From Acidipropionibacterium jensenii DSM 20535 (GTDB lineage Bacteria > Actinomycetota > Actinomycetes > Propionibacteriales > Propionibacteriaceae): a DNA stretch of 64,000 bases. The DNA is taken from NCBI RefSeq assembly GCF_000425285.1, contig NZ_AUDD01000007.1:62001-126000 (forward strand). The letters run 5' to 3'. Positions 36,269 to 45,130 of this stretch are shown here, piece after piece (within the stretch, counting starts at the first letter, position 1; each line of letters opens with the position of its first letter). Below the pieces are notes generated by a model that had not been told where the DNA came from, ran no database searches, and was given only the letters and a program-made list of their open reading frames with translations. The translations under genes and the position numbers were made by a program.

Positions 36269-38152
36269 TCACCAGCCGCCGCCACCACCGCCGCCGAACC
36301 CGCCGCCTCCGGAGAACCCGCCTCCCGAGGAGCTCGTCGACGAGGTGCCGGCCGCCTCCATCGAGGAGGCCATCGCGGCATTCATGTCGTTGAGTGAGGA
36401 GCTGAATCCGTAGGCGAAGCCGGCGTTGAAGGCCATCGAGTCGCCGCCGTACCAGCCGTAGTTGCCGTGGTAGATGCCGCGCGCCTCCAGATCCTGGAAG
36501 ATCTTCACCCACCGGTCGGCCACCCCGAAGACGGTCGCCCAGGGAAGGTAGCGGGAGAACACGTCGATGCCCTCCTCGAACTTGATCTGGTCGGCCTCGG
36601 CGGTGGTCAGGTACAGCCTGAAGCCCTTGATCTGATCGAGCACCGCGGTGCCCTTCGCGGTGCGCCCGGGCGACCTCATCATCCCCGCGACGCCCATCAC
36701 GATGCCGATGAGCAGCACCGGGACGCCCAGCAGACCCCAGCCCACGAAGGCGCCCGCGACGGCGATCACGACGCCGAGGAGGGCGATGCCCAGACCGGCA
36801 CCCAGGGACTTCATCCGCAGGGTCATCGGGTCGGTGTCGTACCAGCCGTAGGTCTTCACCGCGGTGTTGAGGTTGCCGGTCGCCACGCTGAGGGTGTTGT
36901 TGTCGTGCTGGTCGCGCAGCTGGGCGGTGGTGACGTTCCGTGAGCCGTCGAAGAACATGTCCAGGTAGGTGCGCTCCCAGCTGCGCAGCGTGTCGCCGCT
37001 CTGCGGGGTCTGGGTGAAGCTCCAGTCCTTGGTGCGTCCCTTGCGGTCGGCCCCCATCGGGGAGATGGTGAGGTGCCCGCGGACCGCCAGGTCCAGCATC
37101 GCGGCCGTGACGTCCTCGGTGTCGGCCGACCCGTCGAGCAGGGTTCCGGCCTCTGCCGGCGAGACGTCGCGCGGCGGCTGGAAGGCCACCGCCACCTCGG
37201 GATCCTTGCGTCGCACCTGGACCGGGCCCTCGCCGTTGGGCGGGATGATGCCGGGGGCGACCCCGGCGAACTCGCGGTCGCGGCCCTTGAGGCGGCTGCG
37301 CACCGCGACCCAGCCGGCCAGCAGGGCGGTGAGTACGGTGCCGACGGCGGTGGCCGGGTCCAGTCCGAAGGTGTTGCCGGCGTGGTAGCGCTTGGTCTCG
37401 CGGGCGACCGCCTTCTCGCTGAAGGTTCCGGCCGGGAAGCCGGCGACCACCTGGAAGGGATCGCGCTTGGCGAAGTCACGGCCCTGGAAGGTGGCGGTGC
37501 TGCCCTGCTTGGAGGAGGTGCACGGGGTCTCCTGGAAGCAGGCGGTTCGCTGTACGGCGGCAGGTCCGGTGATCTTGACGTTCGCCTGGTCGATCGGCAC
37601 GTCGAAGTTGTCGAAGACCCGCCAGTTGAACTCGTCCAGCCCGCTGCTGGCGCTCTTCGGGGCGATCAGTCCGTGCACCGTGAAGGTCACCCGGTAGCGC
37701 TGGATCCCGGTGTAGGTGCTGCCCTTGCGTCCGATCTTGAGCTGGACCGCCGAGCTGGAGTCGTTCACCTCCACATTGGCGTTGGCCCCCGAGGGGCTGG
37801 TCACCGCGAACTTGGAGTAGTCGATCATCCGCCAGTGGTCCGGGTCGTCGGTGAGGCGCTGCTTCTTGACGAAGGTGAGGTAGGGGCCGCGGCCCTTGTC
37901 GTTGTCGAAGTCGAAGGCCATGTCGAGGGTGACCTGGGCGTCGCCGTCACGGTTCACATTCGCGTCGAGGTTGTACTCGGGGATCGACCAGCTGCGCGGG
38001 GTGTCGTCATCGTCGGCGCGGGCCACGGTGGTGCCCTGAACGGCCACCGAGGACAGCAGCACCATCACCAGGCAGGCCAGCGCCGCCAGCAGACGATGCC
38101 CGTGTCGAGGTCGTGATGGGCCAGGGACAAGGGGATCGTCAGTGTGTGCCAT
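36269..38152 (-). CDS. DUF2207 family membrane protein
   Basis: 627 residues. A signal-type hydrophobic segment (LLAALACLVMVLLSSVAVQG) is followed by an exported beta-rich DUF2207 domain (about 50-240), a membrane helix (TVLTALLAGWVAV), a cytoplasmic stretch with a winged-helix-like DLAVRGHLTISP, two more helices (about 470-510) and a C-terminus ending in a Gly-rich run after SSTSSSGGG. Such proteins are widespread and uncharacterised. The ATG at 38152 is six bases after TATGGT. The longer frame upstream overlaps the phosphomutase terminator and gene and is rejected. Confidence 0.88.
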   Translation of the reverse strand: MAHTDDPLVPGPSRPRHGHRLLAALACLVMVLLSSVAVQGTTVARADDDDTPRSWSIPEYNLDANVNRDGDAQVTLDMAFDFDNDKGRGPYLTFVKKQRLTDDPDHWRMIDYSKFAVTSPSGANANVEVNDSSSAVQLKIGRKGSTYTGIQRYRVTFTVHGLIAPKSASSGLDEFNWRVFDNFDVPIDQANVKITGPAAVQRTACFQETPCTSSKQGSTATFQGRDFAKRDPFQVVAGFPAGTFSEKAVARETKRYHAGNTFGLDPATAVGTVLTALLAGWVAVRSRLKGRDREFAGVAPGIIPPNGEGPVQVRRKDPEVAVAFQPPRDVSPAEAGTLLDGSADTEDVTAAMLDLAVRGHLTISPMGADRKGRTKDWSFTQTPQSGDTLRSWERTYLDMFFDGSRNVTTAQLRDQHDNNTLSVATGNLNTAVKTYGWYDTDPMTLRMKSLGAGLGIALLGVVIAVAGAFVGWGLLGVPVLLIGIVMGVAGMMRSPGRTAKGTAVLDQIKGFRLYLTTAEADQIKFEEGIDVFSRYLPWATVFGVADRWVKIFQDLEARGIYHGNYGWYGGDSMAFNAGFAYGFSSSLNDMNAAMASSMEAAGTSSTSSSGGGFSGGGGFGGGGGGGW

Positions 38153-38158
38153 GCGCCC

Positions 38159-38164
38159 ACCATA
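38159..38164 (-). promoter_or_regulatory. -10 box of the DUF2207 gene (leaderless)
   Basis: TATGGT on the minus strand, six bases before the ATG at 38152, immediately beyond the terminator of the upstream mutase gene. Confidence 0.6.
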
Positions 38165-38211
38165 CCGACAGCTGGTCCGCCGCCCCAGCGCCTCGGCGGA
38201 CCAGCTGTCGG
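38165..38211 (-). terminator. terminator after the phosphohexomutase gene
   Basis: An 18-bp perfect stem (38165-38182 with 38194-38211) with an 11-base loop, nine bases past the mutase stop codon. Confidence 0.85.
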
Positions 38212-38219
38212 CCGCAGAC

Positions 38220-39893
38220 TCAGTCGGACAGCCCCAGGCTCTCGCTGGCCTGGGCGCGCAGTCGCACCATGTCGGCGTCCAGTCTGTCCTTGGCGGCGGC
38301 CAGGTCGGCGGTCGTGGTTGCGGCGTCCAGCCGGACCTCGAGGTAGACCTTGAGCTTCGGCTCGGTGCCGGAGGGACGCGCCACCACGTGGGTGTGCGCG
38401 CCGGTGAGCTCGATGGCGTTCTGCCGGGGCAGGCCGGTGTCGGCATCGGGATCGTCGAGGTCGCGGACCGTCACGGGCTCACCCAGCAGCTCGTGCGGCG
38501 GGGACTGCCGGAGGCGGTCCATCGCCGCGGTGATCAGTGAGCGGTCCTGGACCCGGACAGCCAGCTGGCTGGTGCGGTGCAGACCGAACTGGCACCAGAT
38601 CTGGTCGAGTCGCTGGCCGACCGTGAGGCCGTCGCGGCGCAGCTGCGCGGCGAGCTGCCAGATCACTGCCAGGGCGGTGATGCCGTCCTTGTCGGGGACC
38701 TTCGAGGGGTCGCAACAGTAGCCGATGGCCTCCTCGTAGCCGTAGACCAGTCCCGGCACCCGGCCGATCCACTTGAATCCGGTGAGGGTGGTGGCGTGCG
38801 GCTGGCCGGCGGCGCGGGCCATCCTCGCCAGGCAGGTCGAGGAGACCACCGAGTTGGCGTAGACCCCCTCGACGCCCTGCCCCAGCAGGTGGGCGCCGAT
38901 CAGGGTGCCCAGCTCGTCGCCGGTGAGCATCCGCCAGTCCCCGTCGATGACGGCCGCGACAGCACAGCGGTCGGCGTCGGGATCGTTGGCGATCACCAGG
39001 TCGGCGTGCTCCCGGCGGGCCAGTGCGATCGACAGATCGAGGGCGCCGGGCTCCTCGGGGTTGGGAAAGGCGACGGTGGGGAAGTCGGGGTCGGGGTCGA
39101 GCTGTTCGACGACACCGGCGAAGGCGGGCAGGTGGGCGGCTCCGATGAGCCGGTCCACCACCCGGGTGCCCACCCCGTGCATCGCCGTGTACACCCAGCT
39201 CAACCGGCGCGGCGTCTGGTCGCTGATCAGGGATGCGGCACGGGCCACATAGGCGTCGATCAGGGCGTCGCCGACCATCTCGATGTCATCGCCCCGGGGG
39301 ATCTCATCGACCGGGGAGGCGGAGATCCGGGAGATCTGCTCGGAGATCTCGGAGTCGGTCGGGGGCACGATCTGGGAGCCGTCGCCCAGATAGACCTTGT
39401 AGCCGTTGTCGGCGGGCGGGTTGTGGGATGCGGTCACCATCACCGCGGCGATCGCGTGGTAGTGGCCGATCCCGAAGGCGGTGACCGGGGTCGGGATCGG
39501 GGCATCGGCCAGCAGGGCGTGGAATCCGGCCCCGGCCATGATCTCGGCGGTGTCACGGGCGAAGACGTCGGAGTTGTGCCGGGCGTCGAAGCCGATCATC
39601 ACCGGCCCCTCGTGGTGGCCGTGCGCGCGCAGCCATGCCGCGAACCCGGCGGCCGCGCGCTGGACGACCACCCGGTTCATCCGGGCCGGACCCGGCCCGA
39701 GGGCGGCCCTCAGGCCGGCCGTCCCGAAGGCCAGCGGACCCGCGAAGGCGGCCTCGATCTGCTCGGTCGCCGCCCGGTCCCCCGACAGCGCGCGGTCGCG
39801 CAGCTCGGTGAGCTGGGAGCGGGTGGCGGGATCGGGATCCTGGGCGATCCAGGCGTCCACCTCGGCGCGGCGCTGGAGGGACAGGCTGGTCAC
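38220..39893 (-). CDS. phosphoglucomutase/phosphomannomutase (alpha-D-phosphohexomutase)
   Basis: 557 residues, all four conserved loops present: phosphoserine loop VTASHNPPADNGYKVY, metal loop NDPDADRCAV, sugar loop GYEEAIGY and phosphate loop RPSGTEPKLKVY. It interconverts hexose 1- and 6-phosphates; in this length class some members prefer pentose phosphates, so phosphopentomutase activity is also possible given the neighbouring purine nucleoside phosphorylase. The GTG at 39893 has AAGGAG six bases ahead; the longer frame upstream is antisense-like. Probably transcribed from the PNP promoter, 44 nt apart. Confidence 0.92.
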   Translation of the reverse strand: MTSLSLQRRAEVDAWIAQDPDPATRSQLTELRDRALSGDRAATEQIEAAFAGPLAFGTAGLRAALGPGPARMNRVVVQRAAAGFAAWLRAHGHHEGPVMIGFDARHNSDVFARDTAEIMAGAGFHALLADAPIPTPVTAFGIGHYHAIAAVMVTASHNPPADNGYKVYLGDGSQIVPPTDSEISEQISRISASPVDEIPRGDDIEMVGDALIDAYVARAASLISDQTPRRLSWVYTAMHGVGTRVVDRLIGAAHLPAFAGVVEQLDPDPDFPTVAFPNPEEPGALDLSIALARREHADLVIANDPDADRCAVAAVIDGDWRMLTGDELGTLIGAHLLGQGVEGVYANSVVSSTCLARMARAAGQPHATTLTGFKWIGRVPGLVYGYEEAIGYCCDPSKVPDKDGITALAVIWQLAAQLRRDGLTVGQRLDQIWCQFGLHRTSQLAVRVQDRSLITAAMDRLRQSPPHELLGEPVTVRDLDDPDADTGLPRQNAIELTGAHTHVVARPSGTEPKLKVYLEVRLDAATTTADLAAAKDRLDADMVRLRAQASESLGLSD

Positions 39894-39937
39894 AGGAGAC
39901 TCCTTGAGGTCGGGTGCGGGGGAGTGCGCCGGGATGG

Positions 39938-40753
39938 TCACAGCTGGGCCACCAGGGCGGCGAGCAGGTCCGCCAGCCGCGGCGCGGCAGCCCGTCCGGC
40001 GGCCACCACCTCCTGGTGGTCCAGGGGCTCGGGTGAGACCCCGGCGGCGAGGTTGGTCACCAGCGACAGACCCAGCAGGTCCAGGCCCGCCTCCCGGGCG
40101 GCGATGGCCTCCAGGGCGGTGGACATCCCCACCAGGTCGGCGCCGATGGCCGAGGCCATCCGCACCTCGGCGGGGGTCTCGTACTGGGGTCCGTGGAACT
40201 GCGCGTAGACGCCGGTGGCGATGGTCGGGTCGATGCGCTGCACCAGCTCGATGAGCCGCGGCGTCCACACCGAGGTCATGTCGATGAAGGTCGCCCCGCG
40301 CAGCGGGGTGGCTCCGGTGAGGTTGATGTGGTCGCTGATCGCCACCACGGTGCCGGGGGTCCACTCCCGGCGGATCCCGCCGCAGCCGTTGGTGAGGATC
40401 ATGGTCGAGGCGCCGAGGGCCGCGACGGTGCGCACCCCGTGCACGACGGGCTCGACGCCGTGGCCCTCGTAGAAGTGGGTGCGGCCGGTGAGCACGATCG
40501 CGATCTTCCCGGAGGCGGTCCGGGTGGCGATGAGGTCCCCGCCGTGGCCGGCCACCACCGGTGCGAGGAATCCGGGGATCGAGGACAGCGGCATCCGGCC
40601 GATCTCTTGGCCGAGGTGGTCGGATCCGGCGGCCCATCCCGATCCCAGCACCAGGCCGATGTCGGCGCCGTCGATGCCCAGAGCGGCCCGGATGGTGTCG
40701 GCAGCCTGTGCGGCCAGGGAGCTCGGAGTGGTGGGTTCAGCGGCTGAGGTCAT
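39938..40753 (-). CDS. purine nucleoside phosphorylase
   Basis: Splits purine nucleosides with phosphate to base and ribose 1-phosphate. 271 residues of the trimeric PNP type: VLGSGWAAG phosphate loop, VVAGHGGDL, LTGRTHFYEGHG, LTNGCGGIRREW, QFHGPQYETPAEVRM and SLVTNLAAGVS. The ATG at 40753 lies seven bases after TAGAGT; the frame starting at 40828 would add 25 unlike residues. Ribose 1-phosphate made here could be passed to the adjacent phosphohexomutase-family enzyme. Confidence 0.94.
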   Translation of the reverse strand: MTSAAEPTTPSSLAAQAADTIRAALGIDGADIGLVLGSGWAAGSDHLGQEIGRMPLSSIPGFLAPVVAGHGGDLIATRTASGKIAIVLTGRTHFYEGHGVEPVVHGVRTVAALGASTMILTNGCGGIRREWTPGTVVAISDHINLTGATPLRGATFIDMTSVWTPRLIELVQRIDPTIATGVYAQFHGPQYETPAEVRMASAIGADLVGMSTALEAIAAREAGLDLLGLSLVTNLAAGVSPEPLDHQEVVAAGRAAAPRLADLLAALVAQL

Positions 40754-40760
40754 GAGGGCC

Positions 40761-40766
40761 ACTCTA
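40761..40766 (-). promoter_or_regulatory. -10 box of the PNP gene (leaderless)
   Basis: TAGAGT on the minus strand, seven bases before the ATG at 40753. Confidence 0.6.
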
Positions 40767-40833
40767 GAGCGTCCTCGAGACAGGGCGGGGGCGGCGATTC
40801 TCCGGCGGGCGGATGCGTCGGCGGCCACTGAGG

Positions 40834-40875
40834 AGAAGGTGCAGAGCAGAAGGTGCAGAGGGGAAGGTGCTGGGA
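40834..40875 (+). repeat. 14-bp tandem repeat, about 2.7 copies
   Basis: AGAAGGTGCAGAGC at 40834, AGAAGGTGCAGAGG at 40848 and a decayed copy at 40862. It lies in the gap between the PNP promoter and the end of the next gene. Confidence 0.75.
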
Positions 40876-40903
40876 GGGGTGGGCCCGAATGACGGGGGAG
40901 GGG

Positions 40904-41644
40904 TCAGCGGGGCCCCGGGCCCATCGGGCCGTCGTCGAACATGGCCGAGAACAGACCCAGACCGATCAGTCCGAGCCCGCCGACGGCCAGCCCGGAGACC
41001 GCCGGGCTGTGCTCGTAGCGCTGGTAGTAGCCGCGCACCCAGGGGGCGTAGTCCTCGCCGGCCTCCCAGTAGGGCACCTGGTGACCTGCCATCGGCACGG
41101 TGCGGATCCACGGCGAACGACCCTGCTGGATCCGATCGGCGTCGGCCGCGCAGGCCGGCACCTTGCGGGCGACTCCGCCCTCGGGGGCCCACATCACCTC
41201 AGCGGTCGAAGGACCGTGGGAGGGATCGAAGAAGCACGGCGGACGCATCTCGGGGACCGGATCGCCGTGCTGTCGCGCCTTGACGCAGGCCACCGCGTGC
41301 TGGCCCTCCTCCAGGGCCTCGGTGACCAGGGTGATGTTGCCGGTGCCCGGGTCTGAGGCCATCAGGGTCTTCGCCCGGTCATAGCAGTCCAGAGCCCTGG
41401 TCCAGTCCTTGCGGGCCTCGGAGGACAGATCCTCCGAGCCCATCTCGATGTCCAGCTCGCGAAGGCTCTCGCCGAAATTGGTGACGTCGGTCTCGGTGTC
41501 GGCGCGCATCTGGTTGACCCGCGCCTCGATGGCCTTGGTCCTTTTCGCCTCCACCTCGCGCGCCTGCCGCTGCGCGCGCGTCATCGCAGCCATGGTGGCG
41601 ATCATTCCCACCAGGAAGACGATGAACAGCAGAAGATTTCCCAT
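40904..41644 (-). CDS. hypothetical two-helix membrane protein
   Basis: Not recognised. 246 residues: an N-terminal membrane helix (LLLFIVFLVGMIATMAAM), a charged probable coiled coil (QRQAREVEAKRTKAIEARV), a middle part with regularly spaced residues and two cysteines (CVKARQ, PPCFFDPSHGPSTAEVMW), and a second hydrophobic segment near the end (GLAVGGLGLIGLGLFSAMF). The middle part resembles no family I can name; an AAD-RIQQGRSPWIRTVP segment is probably structural. The ATG at 41644 has CATGCT seven bases ahead and no ribosome site. The gene stands alone between PNP and the carboxylase alpha subunit. Confidence 0.75.
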   Translation of the reverse strand: MGNLLLFIVFLVGMIATMAAMTRAQRQAREVEAKRTKAIEARVNQMRADTETDVTNFGESLRELDIEMGSEDLSSEARKDWTRALDCYDRAKTLMASDPGTGNITLVTEALEEGQHAVACVKARQHGDPVPEMRPPCFFDPSHGPSTAEVMWAPEGGVARKVPACAADADRIQQGRSPWIRTVPMAGHQVPYWEAGEDYAPWVRGYYQRYEHSPAVSGLAVGGLGLIGLGLFSAMFDDGPMGPGPR

Positions 41645-41651
41645 GACCCCC

Positions 41652-41657
41652 AGCATG
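41652..41657 (-). promoter_or_regulatory. weak -10 box of the hypothetical membrane protein gene
   Basis: CATGCT on the minus strand, seven bases before the ATG at 41644; keeps only the conserved A2 and T6. Confidence 0.35.
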
Positions 41658-41716
41658 CCGTTCCGGCAGCCGGGGCTCAAGGCGGGGTAGCCCACAGCGG
41701 ACGGGTCCGCCAGGGA

Positions 41717-43492
41717 TCACTGCGGGTCGACGATCTCGCAGACCACCTCTCCGGAGGCCACCGTGCTGCCGGGCTCGGCGATGAGGTTGCGGATGATCCC
41801 GGAGCGGTGGGCGGTGAGCGGCTGCTCCATCTTCATGGCCTCCAGGACGACGACCAGATCTCCCTCGCTGACCTGCTCCCCCTCCACGACCTCGACCTTG
41901 ACGATGGTGCCCTGCATCGGCGACGCCAGCGCGTTGCCGCTCGGCTGAGCCGGACGGTGACCCCCGCGGGACCGTCTGGTGGGCTTCTTGGACCGGGCTC
42001 CCTGGGCCGGACGGGAGGCCTGCAGCGAGGCCGGCAGTCGGACCTCCACGCGCTTGCCGTTGACCTCCACCACCACGGTCTGCGGCGGCTCGGTCTCCTC
42101 CGGGTTGCCCAGATCGCCGGTGTAGGCGTCGATCTCGTTGTCGAACTCGGTCTCGATCCAGTCGGTGAAGACGCCGAAGTGCCCGTCCTCGGCGGTGAAC
42201 GCCGGGTCCCGCACGACGACCCGGTCGAACGGGATGACGGTGGGCATGCCCTCGATCCGCATCTCGTCGAGGGCGCGCCGGGCGCGCTCCAGGGCCTGTT
42301 CGCGGCTGGATCCGGTGACCACCAGCTTGCCGATCAGCGAGTCGAAGGCGCCCGGGACCGACATGCCGGTGTGGTACCCCTCGTCCACCCGCACGCCGGG
42401 ACCCGACGGCGGAACCCATGCGGTGAGCGTGCCGGGAGCGGGCATGAATCCACGGCCCGGGTCCTCGGCATTGATGCGGAACTCGAAGGAGTGGCCGCGC
42501 AGCTCCGGGTCGTGGTCCTCCAGACGGCCGCCCTCGGCGACGTGGAACATCAGGCGGACCAGGTCGGTGCCGGAGACCTCCTCGGAGACCGGGTGCTCGA
42601 CCTGGAGACGGGTGTTGACCTCCAGGAAGCTGATGGTGCCGTCCTGTCCGACCAGGAACTCGCAGGTCCCGGCGCCGGTGTAACCGGCGTCCTTGAGGAT
42701 GGCCTTCGACGCCGAGTAGAGCCGGTCGAGCTGCTCCTGGGAGAGGAACGGGGCGGGGGCCTCCTCGACCAGCTTCTGGTGGCGGCGCTGCAGGGAGCAG
42801 TCACGGGTCGAGATGATCTGGACGGTGCCGTACTGGTCGGCCAGGCACTGGGTCTCGACGTGTCGCGGCTTGTCGAGGTAGCGCTCGACGAAGCACTCGC
42901 CGCGGCCGAAGGCGGTGACCGCCTCGCGGACCGCAGACTCGTAGAGATCGGCGACCTCGTCCATCGTCCGGGCCACCTTCAGGCCGCGACCGCCGCCTCC
43001 GAAGGCGGCCTTGATGGCGATCGGAAGACCGTGGGTCCTGGCGAACTCGACGACCTCCTCGGCTCCCGAGACCGGGTCGGCGGTGCCGGGCACCAGGGGG
43101 GCACCGACCTTGTTGGCGATGTGGCGGGCCTGCACCTTGTCGCCCAGCGACCGGATCGCCGACGGCGGCGGCCCGATCCAGATCAGCCCGGCGTCGATGA
43201 CGGCCTGGGCGAAGTCGGCATTCTCCGACAGGAAGCCGTAGCCGGGGTGGACGGCGTCGACCTCGGCCCGTCTGGCGACGTCGAGCAGTTTGTCGATGTC
43301 CAGGTAGGTCTGCGCGGGGGTGGTCCCGTTGAGGGCATAGGCCTCGTCGGCGAGCTTGACGAACAGCCCGTCGGCGTCGGAGTCGGCGTACACGGCGACA
43401 CTGGTGATCCCTGCATCGGCTGCCGCTCGGATGACGCGTACCGCGATCTCTCCGCGGTTGGCGATGAGCACCCGGTGGATGGTCTGCCCCAC
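41717..43492 (-). CDS. accA: acyl-CoA carboxylase alpha subunit (biotin carboxylase plus biotin carrier)
   Basis: Carboxylates its own biotin with bicarbonate and ATP, then donates it to the beta subunit. 591 residues: biotin carboxylase (about 1-450) with [37 protein letters not shown] and [14 protein letters not shown]; a linker; a C-terminal biotinyl domain with the target Lys in [10 protein letters not shown]. The start GTG at 43492 has GGAGG four bases ahead; the frame opens 25 codons earlier. It resembles M. tuberculosis AccA3. The substrate depends on the beta subunit encoded at 48571-50145. A CRP-like site overlaps its promoter. Confidence 0.95.
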   Translation of the reverse strand: MGQTIHRVLIANRGEIAVRVIRAAADAGITSVAVYADSDADGLFVKLADEAYALNGTTPAQTYLDIDKLLDVARRAEVDAVHPGYGFLSENADFAQAVIDAGLIWIGPPPSAIRSLGDKVQARHIANKVGAPLVPGTADPVSGAEEVVEFARTHGLPIAIKAAFGGGGRGLKVARTMDEVADLYESAVREAVTAFGRGECFVERYLDKPRHVETQCLADQYGTVQIISTRDCSLQRRHQKLVEEAPAPFLSQEQLDRLYSASKAILKDAGYTGAGTCEFLVGQDGTISFLEVNTRLQVEHPVSEEVSGTDLVRLMFHVAEGGRLEDHDPELRGHSFEFRINAEDPGRGFMPAPGTLTAWVPPSGPGVRVDEGYHTGMSVPGAFDSLIGKLVVTGSSREQALERARRALDEMRIEGMPTVIPFDRVVVRDPAFTAEDGHFGVFTDWIETEFDNEIDAYTGDLGNPEETEPPQTVVVEVNGKRVEVRLPASLQASRPAQGARSKKPTRRSRGGHRPAQPSGNALASPMQGTIVKVEVVEGEQVSEGDLVVVLEAMKMEQPLTAHRSGIIRNLIAEPGSTVASGEVVCEIVDPQ

Positions 43493-43535
43493 GATTCCTC
43501 CATTCGTCACAGTCCCTATGGGACGGTCTCTGTGG

Positions 43536-43541
43536 AGTCTA
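43536..43541 (-). promoter_or_regulatory. -10 box of the carboxylase alpha gene
   Basis: TAGACT on the minus strand, giving a start near 43529 and a leader of about 37 nt with a GGAGG ribosome site. Confidence 0.5.
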
Positions 43542-43559
43542 GGGGCAGATCGCCCCGAA

Positions 43560-43575
43560 TGTGACACAGCTCACG
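43560..43575. promoter_or_regulatory. CRP/GlxR-type site before the carboxylase alpha gene
   Basis: TGTGACACAGCTCACG matches TGTGA-N6-TCACA in nine of ten positions. Its centre lies about 39 bp upstream of the predicted start, overlapping the -35 region, and 88 bp upstream of the divergent Nudix gene start. Confidence 0.6.
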
Positions 43576-43642
43576 CTCCGGAGACTCATCGGGCCCGGCC
43601 CCATGACCTGCCGGACGGCCTGCTGCGGGCGGCTCGGAGGGC

Positions 43643-43648
43643 TAACCT
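43643..43648 (+). promoter_or_regulatory. -10 box of the Nudix gene (leaderless)
   Basis: TAACCT seven bases before the GTG at 43656. Confidence 0.55.
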
Positions 43649-43655
43649 CGACGGC

Positions 43656-44147
43656 GTGCCCACACCTGAGTTCATTCTTCAGTTGAGAGAGCAGATCGGT
43701 CACCGGGACCTGTGGTTGTCGGGGGCCACCGCCACCGTGGTGCGTCAGGTGGCGGGCCGACCCGCCGAGGTGCTTCTGGTGAGGCGCTCCGACGACAGCT
43801 CCTGGACCCCCATCTGCGGGATCGTCGAACCCGGCGAGCTGCCCTCCCAGACCGTGGTGAGGGAGGCAGCCGAGGAGGCGTGCGTCCAGATCGAGGTGGT
43901 CCGGCTCACCCGGATGGCCGTCTCCGGGACGATCGAGTACTCGAACCGGGACCGGTGCAATTACCTCGACCACGACTTCCTGTGCCGGTGGGTGGCCGGG
44001 GAGCCCCGGGTCGGCGACGACGAGTCCACCGACGCCCGCTTCTTCCCGCTGGACGCTCTGCCGCCACTCAAGCCGCGGCACGCCCGCAGGATCGAGGTGG
44101 CTCTGGCCGGGGGGCCGGACGTGGTGATCGAGCACGATCCCCACTGA
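43656..44147 (+). CDS. Nudix hydrolase
   Basis: 163 residues. The Nudix box runs from GIVEPGELPS to VREAAEEACV and keeps the REAAEE metal-binding core; the late Gly of the consensus is Cys. Members hydrolyse nucleoside diphosphates linked to another group; the substrate is not deducible, though the segment around NYLDHDFLCRW is typical of actinobacterial homologues annotated as NUDIX domain proteins. A leaderless GTG start, selected over an earlier in-frame ATG at 43356, which is antisense to the carboxylase gene. Confidence 0.9.
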   Translation: MPTPEFILQLREQIGHRDLWLSGATATVVRQVAGRPAEVLLVRRSDDSSWTPICGIVEPGELPSQTVVREAAEEACVQIEVVRLTRMAVSGTIEYSNRDRCNYLDHDFLCRWVAGEPRVGDDESTDARFFPLDALPPLKPRHARRIEVALAGGPDVVIEHDPH

Positions 44148-44280
44148 CTGGCCGGTCGCGTCCCTGTGCGGCCTCGTGCTGCGTGTGGCCGGACTGGGTG
44201 CTGGGTGCTGATGATCTGCGGGTCCTGTCCGCGGTCCGTCTCGCCCATGGGCGGCGGCGGGTCCCGGCGTCCGGCGGGTG

Positions 44281-44286
44281 GATGAT
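44281..44286 (+). promoter_or_regulatory. weak -10 box of pdxK
   Basis: GATGAT six bases before the GTG at 44293; only A2 and T6 fit. Confidence 0.3.
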
Positions 44287-44292
44287 GGAGGG

Positions 44293-45096
44293 GTGACGAA
44301 GATTGCACTGACCATCGCGGGATCCGAGGCCTCCGGCGGAGCCGGGGCCCAGACCGACCTCAAGACCTTTCACCAGCTCGGCGTGTTCGGCTGCACGGCG
44401 CTGACCTGCATCGTCTCCTTCGACCCGGCCAACGGCTGGGGCCACCGGTTCGTGCCGATCGATCCCCAGGTCATCTCCGACCAGATCGAGGCAGCGGTCG
44501 GCGTCCACGGCAGGATCGACGCGGTGAAGATCGGGATGCTCGGCACCCCGGCCACCATCGAGGCGGTCGAGGCCGCACTCAAGAAGTACCAGTTCGACAA
44601 GGTGGTGCTCGACCCGGTCCTCATCTGCAAGGGCCAGGAGGCCGGCGCCGCCCTGGACACCGACAATGCGCTGCGCGAGAAGCTGCTGCCGCTGGCCACC
44701 ATGACCACACCGAACCTGTTCGAGACCCAGATCCTGGCCGGGGTCGACGAGATCACCTCGGTCGACGCCCTCATCGACGCCGCCAAGCGGATCCACGCCC
44801 AGGGAGTGCCCGCGGTGCTGGCCAAGGCCGGCACCCTGCTGAACACCGGCACCGCCCTCGACGTGTTCTACGACGGCGACACCCTCGAGGTCCTCGAGGT
44901 GCCCGCGGTCGGCAAGGAGCGCGTCTCCGGCGCCGGCTGCACCCTGGCCGCGGCCATCACCGCCGAGCTCGCCAAGGGGGCCACCCCGCTGGAGGCCAGC
45001 CGCACCGCCAAGAAGGTCGTCGTCTCGGCGATCGAGCACCGGATGCACGGCAATGCCCCCTTCGACTGCGCCTACCAGGGGTACTACCAGGGCTGA
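44293..45096 (+). CDS. pdxK: pyridoxine/pyridoxal kinase, ThiD-like
   Basis: Phosphorylates B6 vitamers. 267 residues of the ribokinase fold, close in layout to Bacillus subtilis PdxK rather than to classical PdxY: N-terminal LTIAGSEASGGAGAQTDLK, SFDPANGWGH, LDPVLICKG, and the anion-hole motif GAGCTLAAAITAELAKG with Cys in place of the usual Asp. A role in hydroxymethylpyrimidine phosphorylation (ThiD) is the main alternative. The GTG at 44293 has GGAGG immediately before it, too near to be a standard ribosome site; the in-frame GTG at 44278 would add five residues. Confidence 0.88.
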   Translation: MTKIALTIAGSEASGGAGAQTDLKTFHQLGVFGCTALTCIVSFDPANGWGHRFVPIDPQVISDQIEAAVGVHGRIDAVKIGMLGTPATIEAVEAALKKYQFDKVVLDPVLICKGQEAGAALDTDNALREKLLPLATMTTPNLFETQILAGVDEITSVDALIDAAKRIHAQGVPAVLAKAGTLLNTGTALDVFYDGDTLEVLEVPAVGKERVSGAGCTLAAAITAELAKGATPLEASRTAKKVVVSAIEHRMHGNAPFDCAYQGYYQG

Positions 45097-45130
45097 GCAG
45101 GGCTACCGAGGGCCGAGTGGGCCGGACCGG

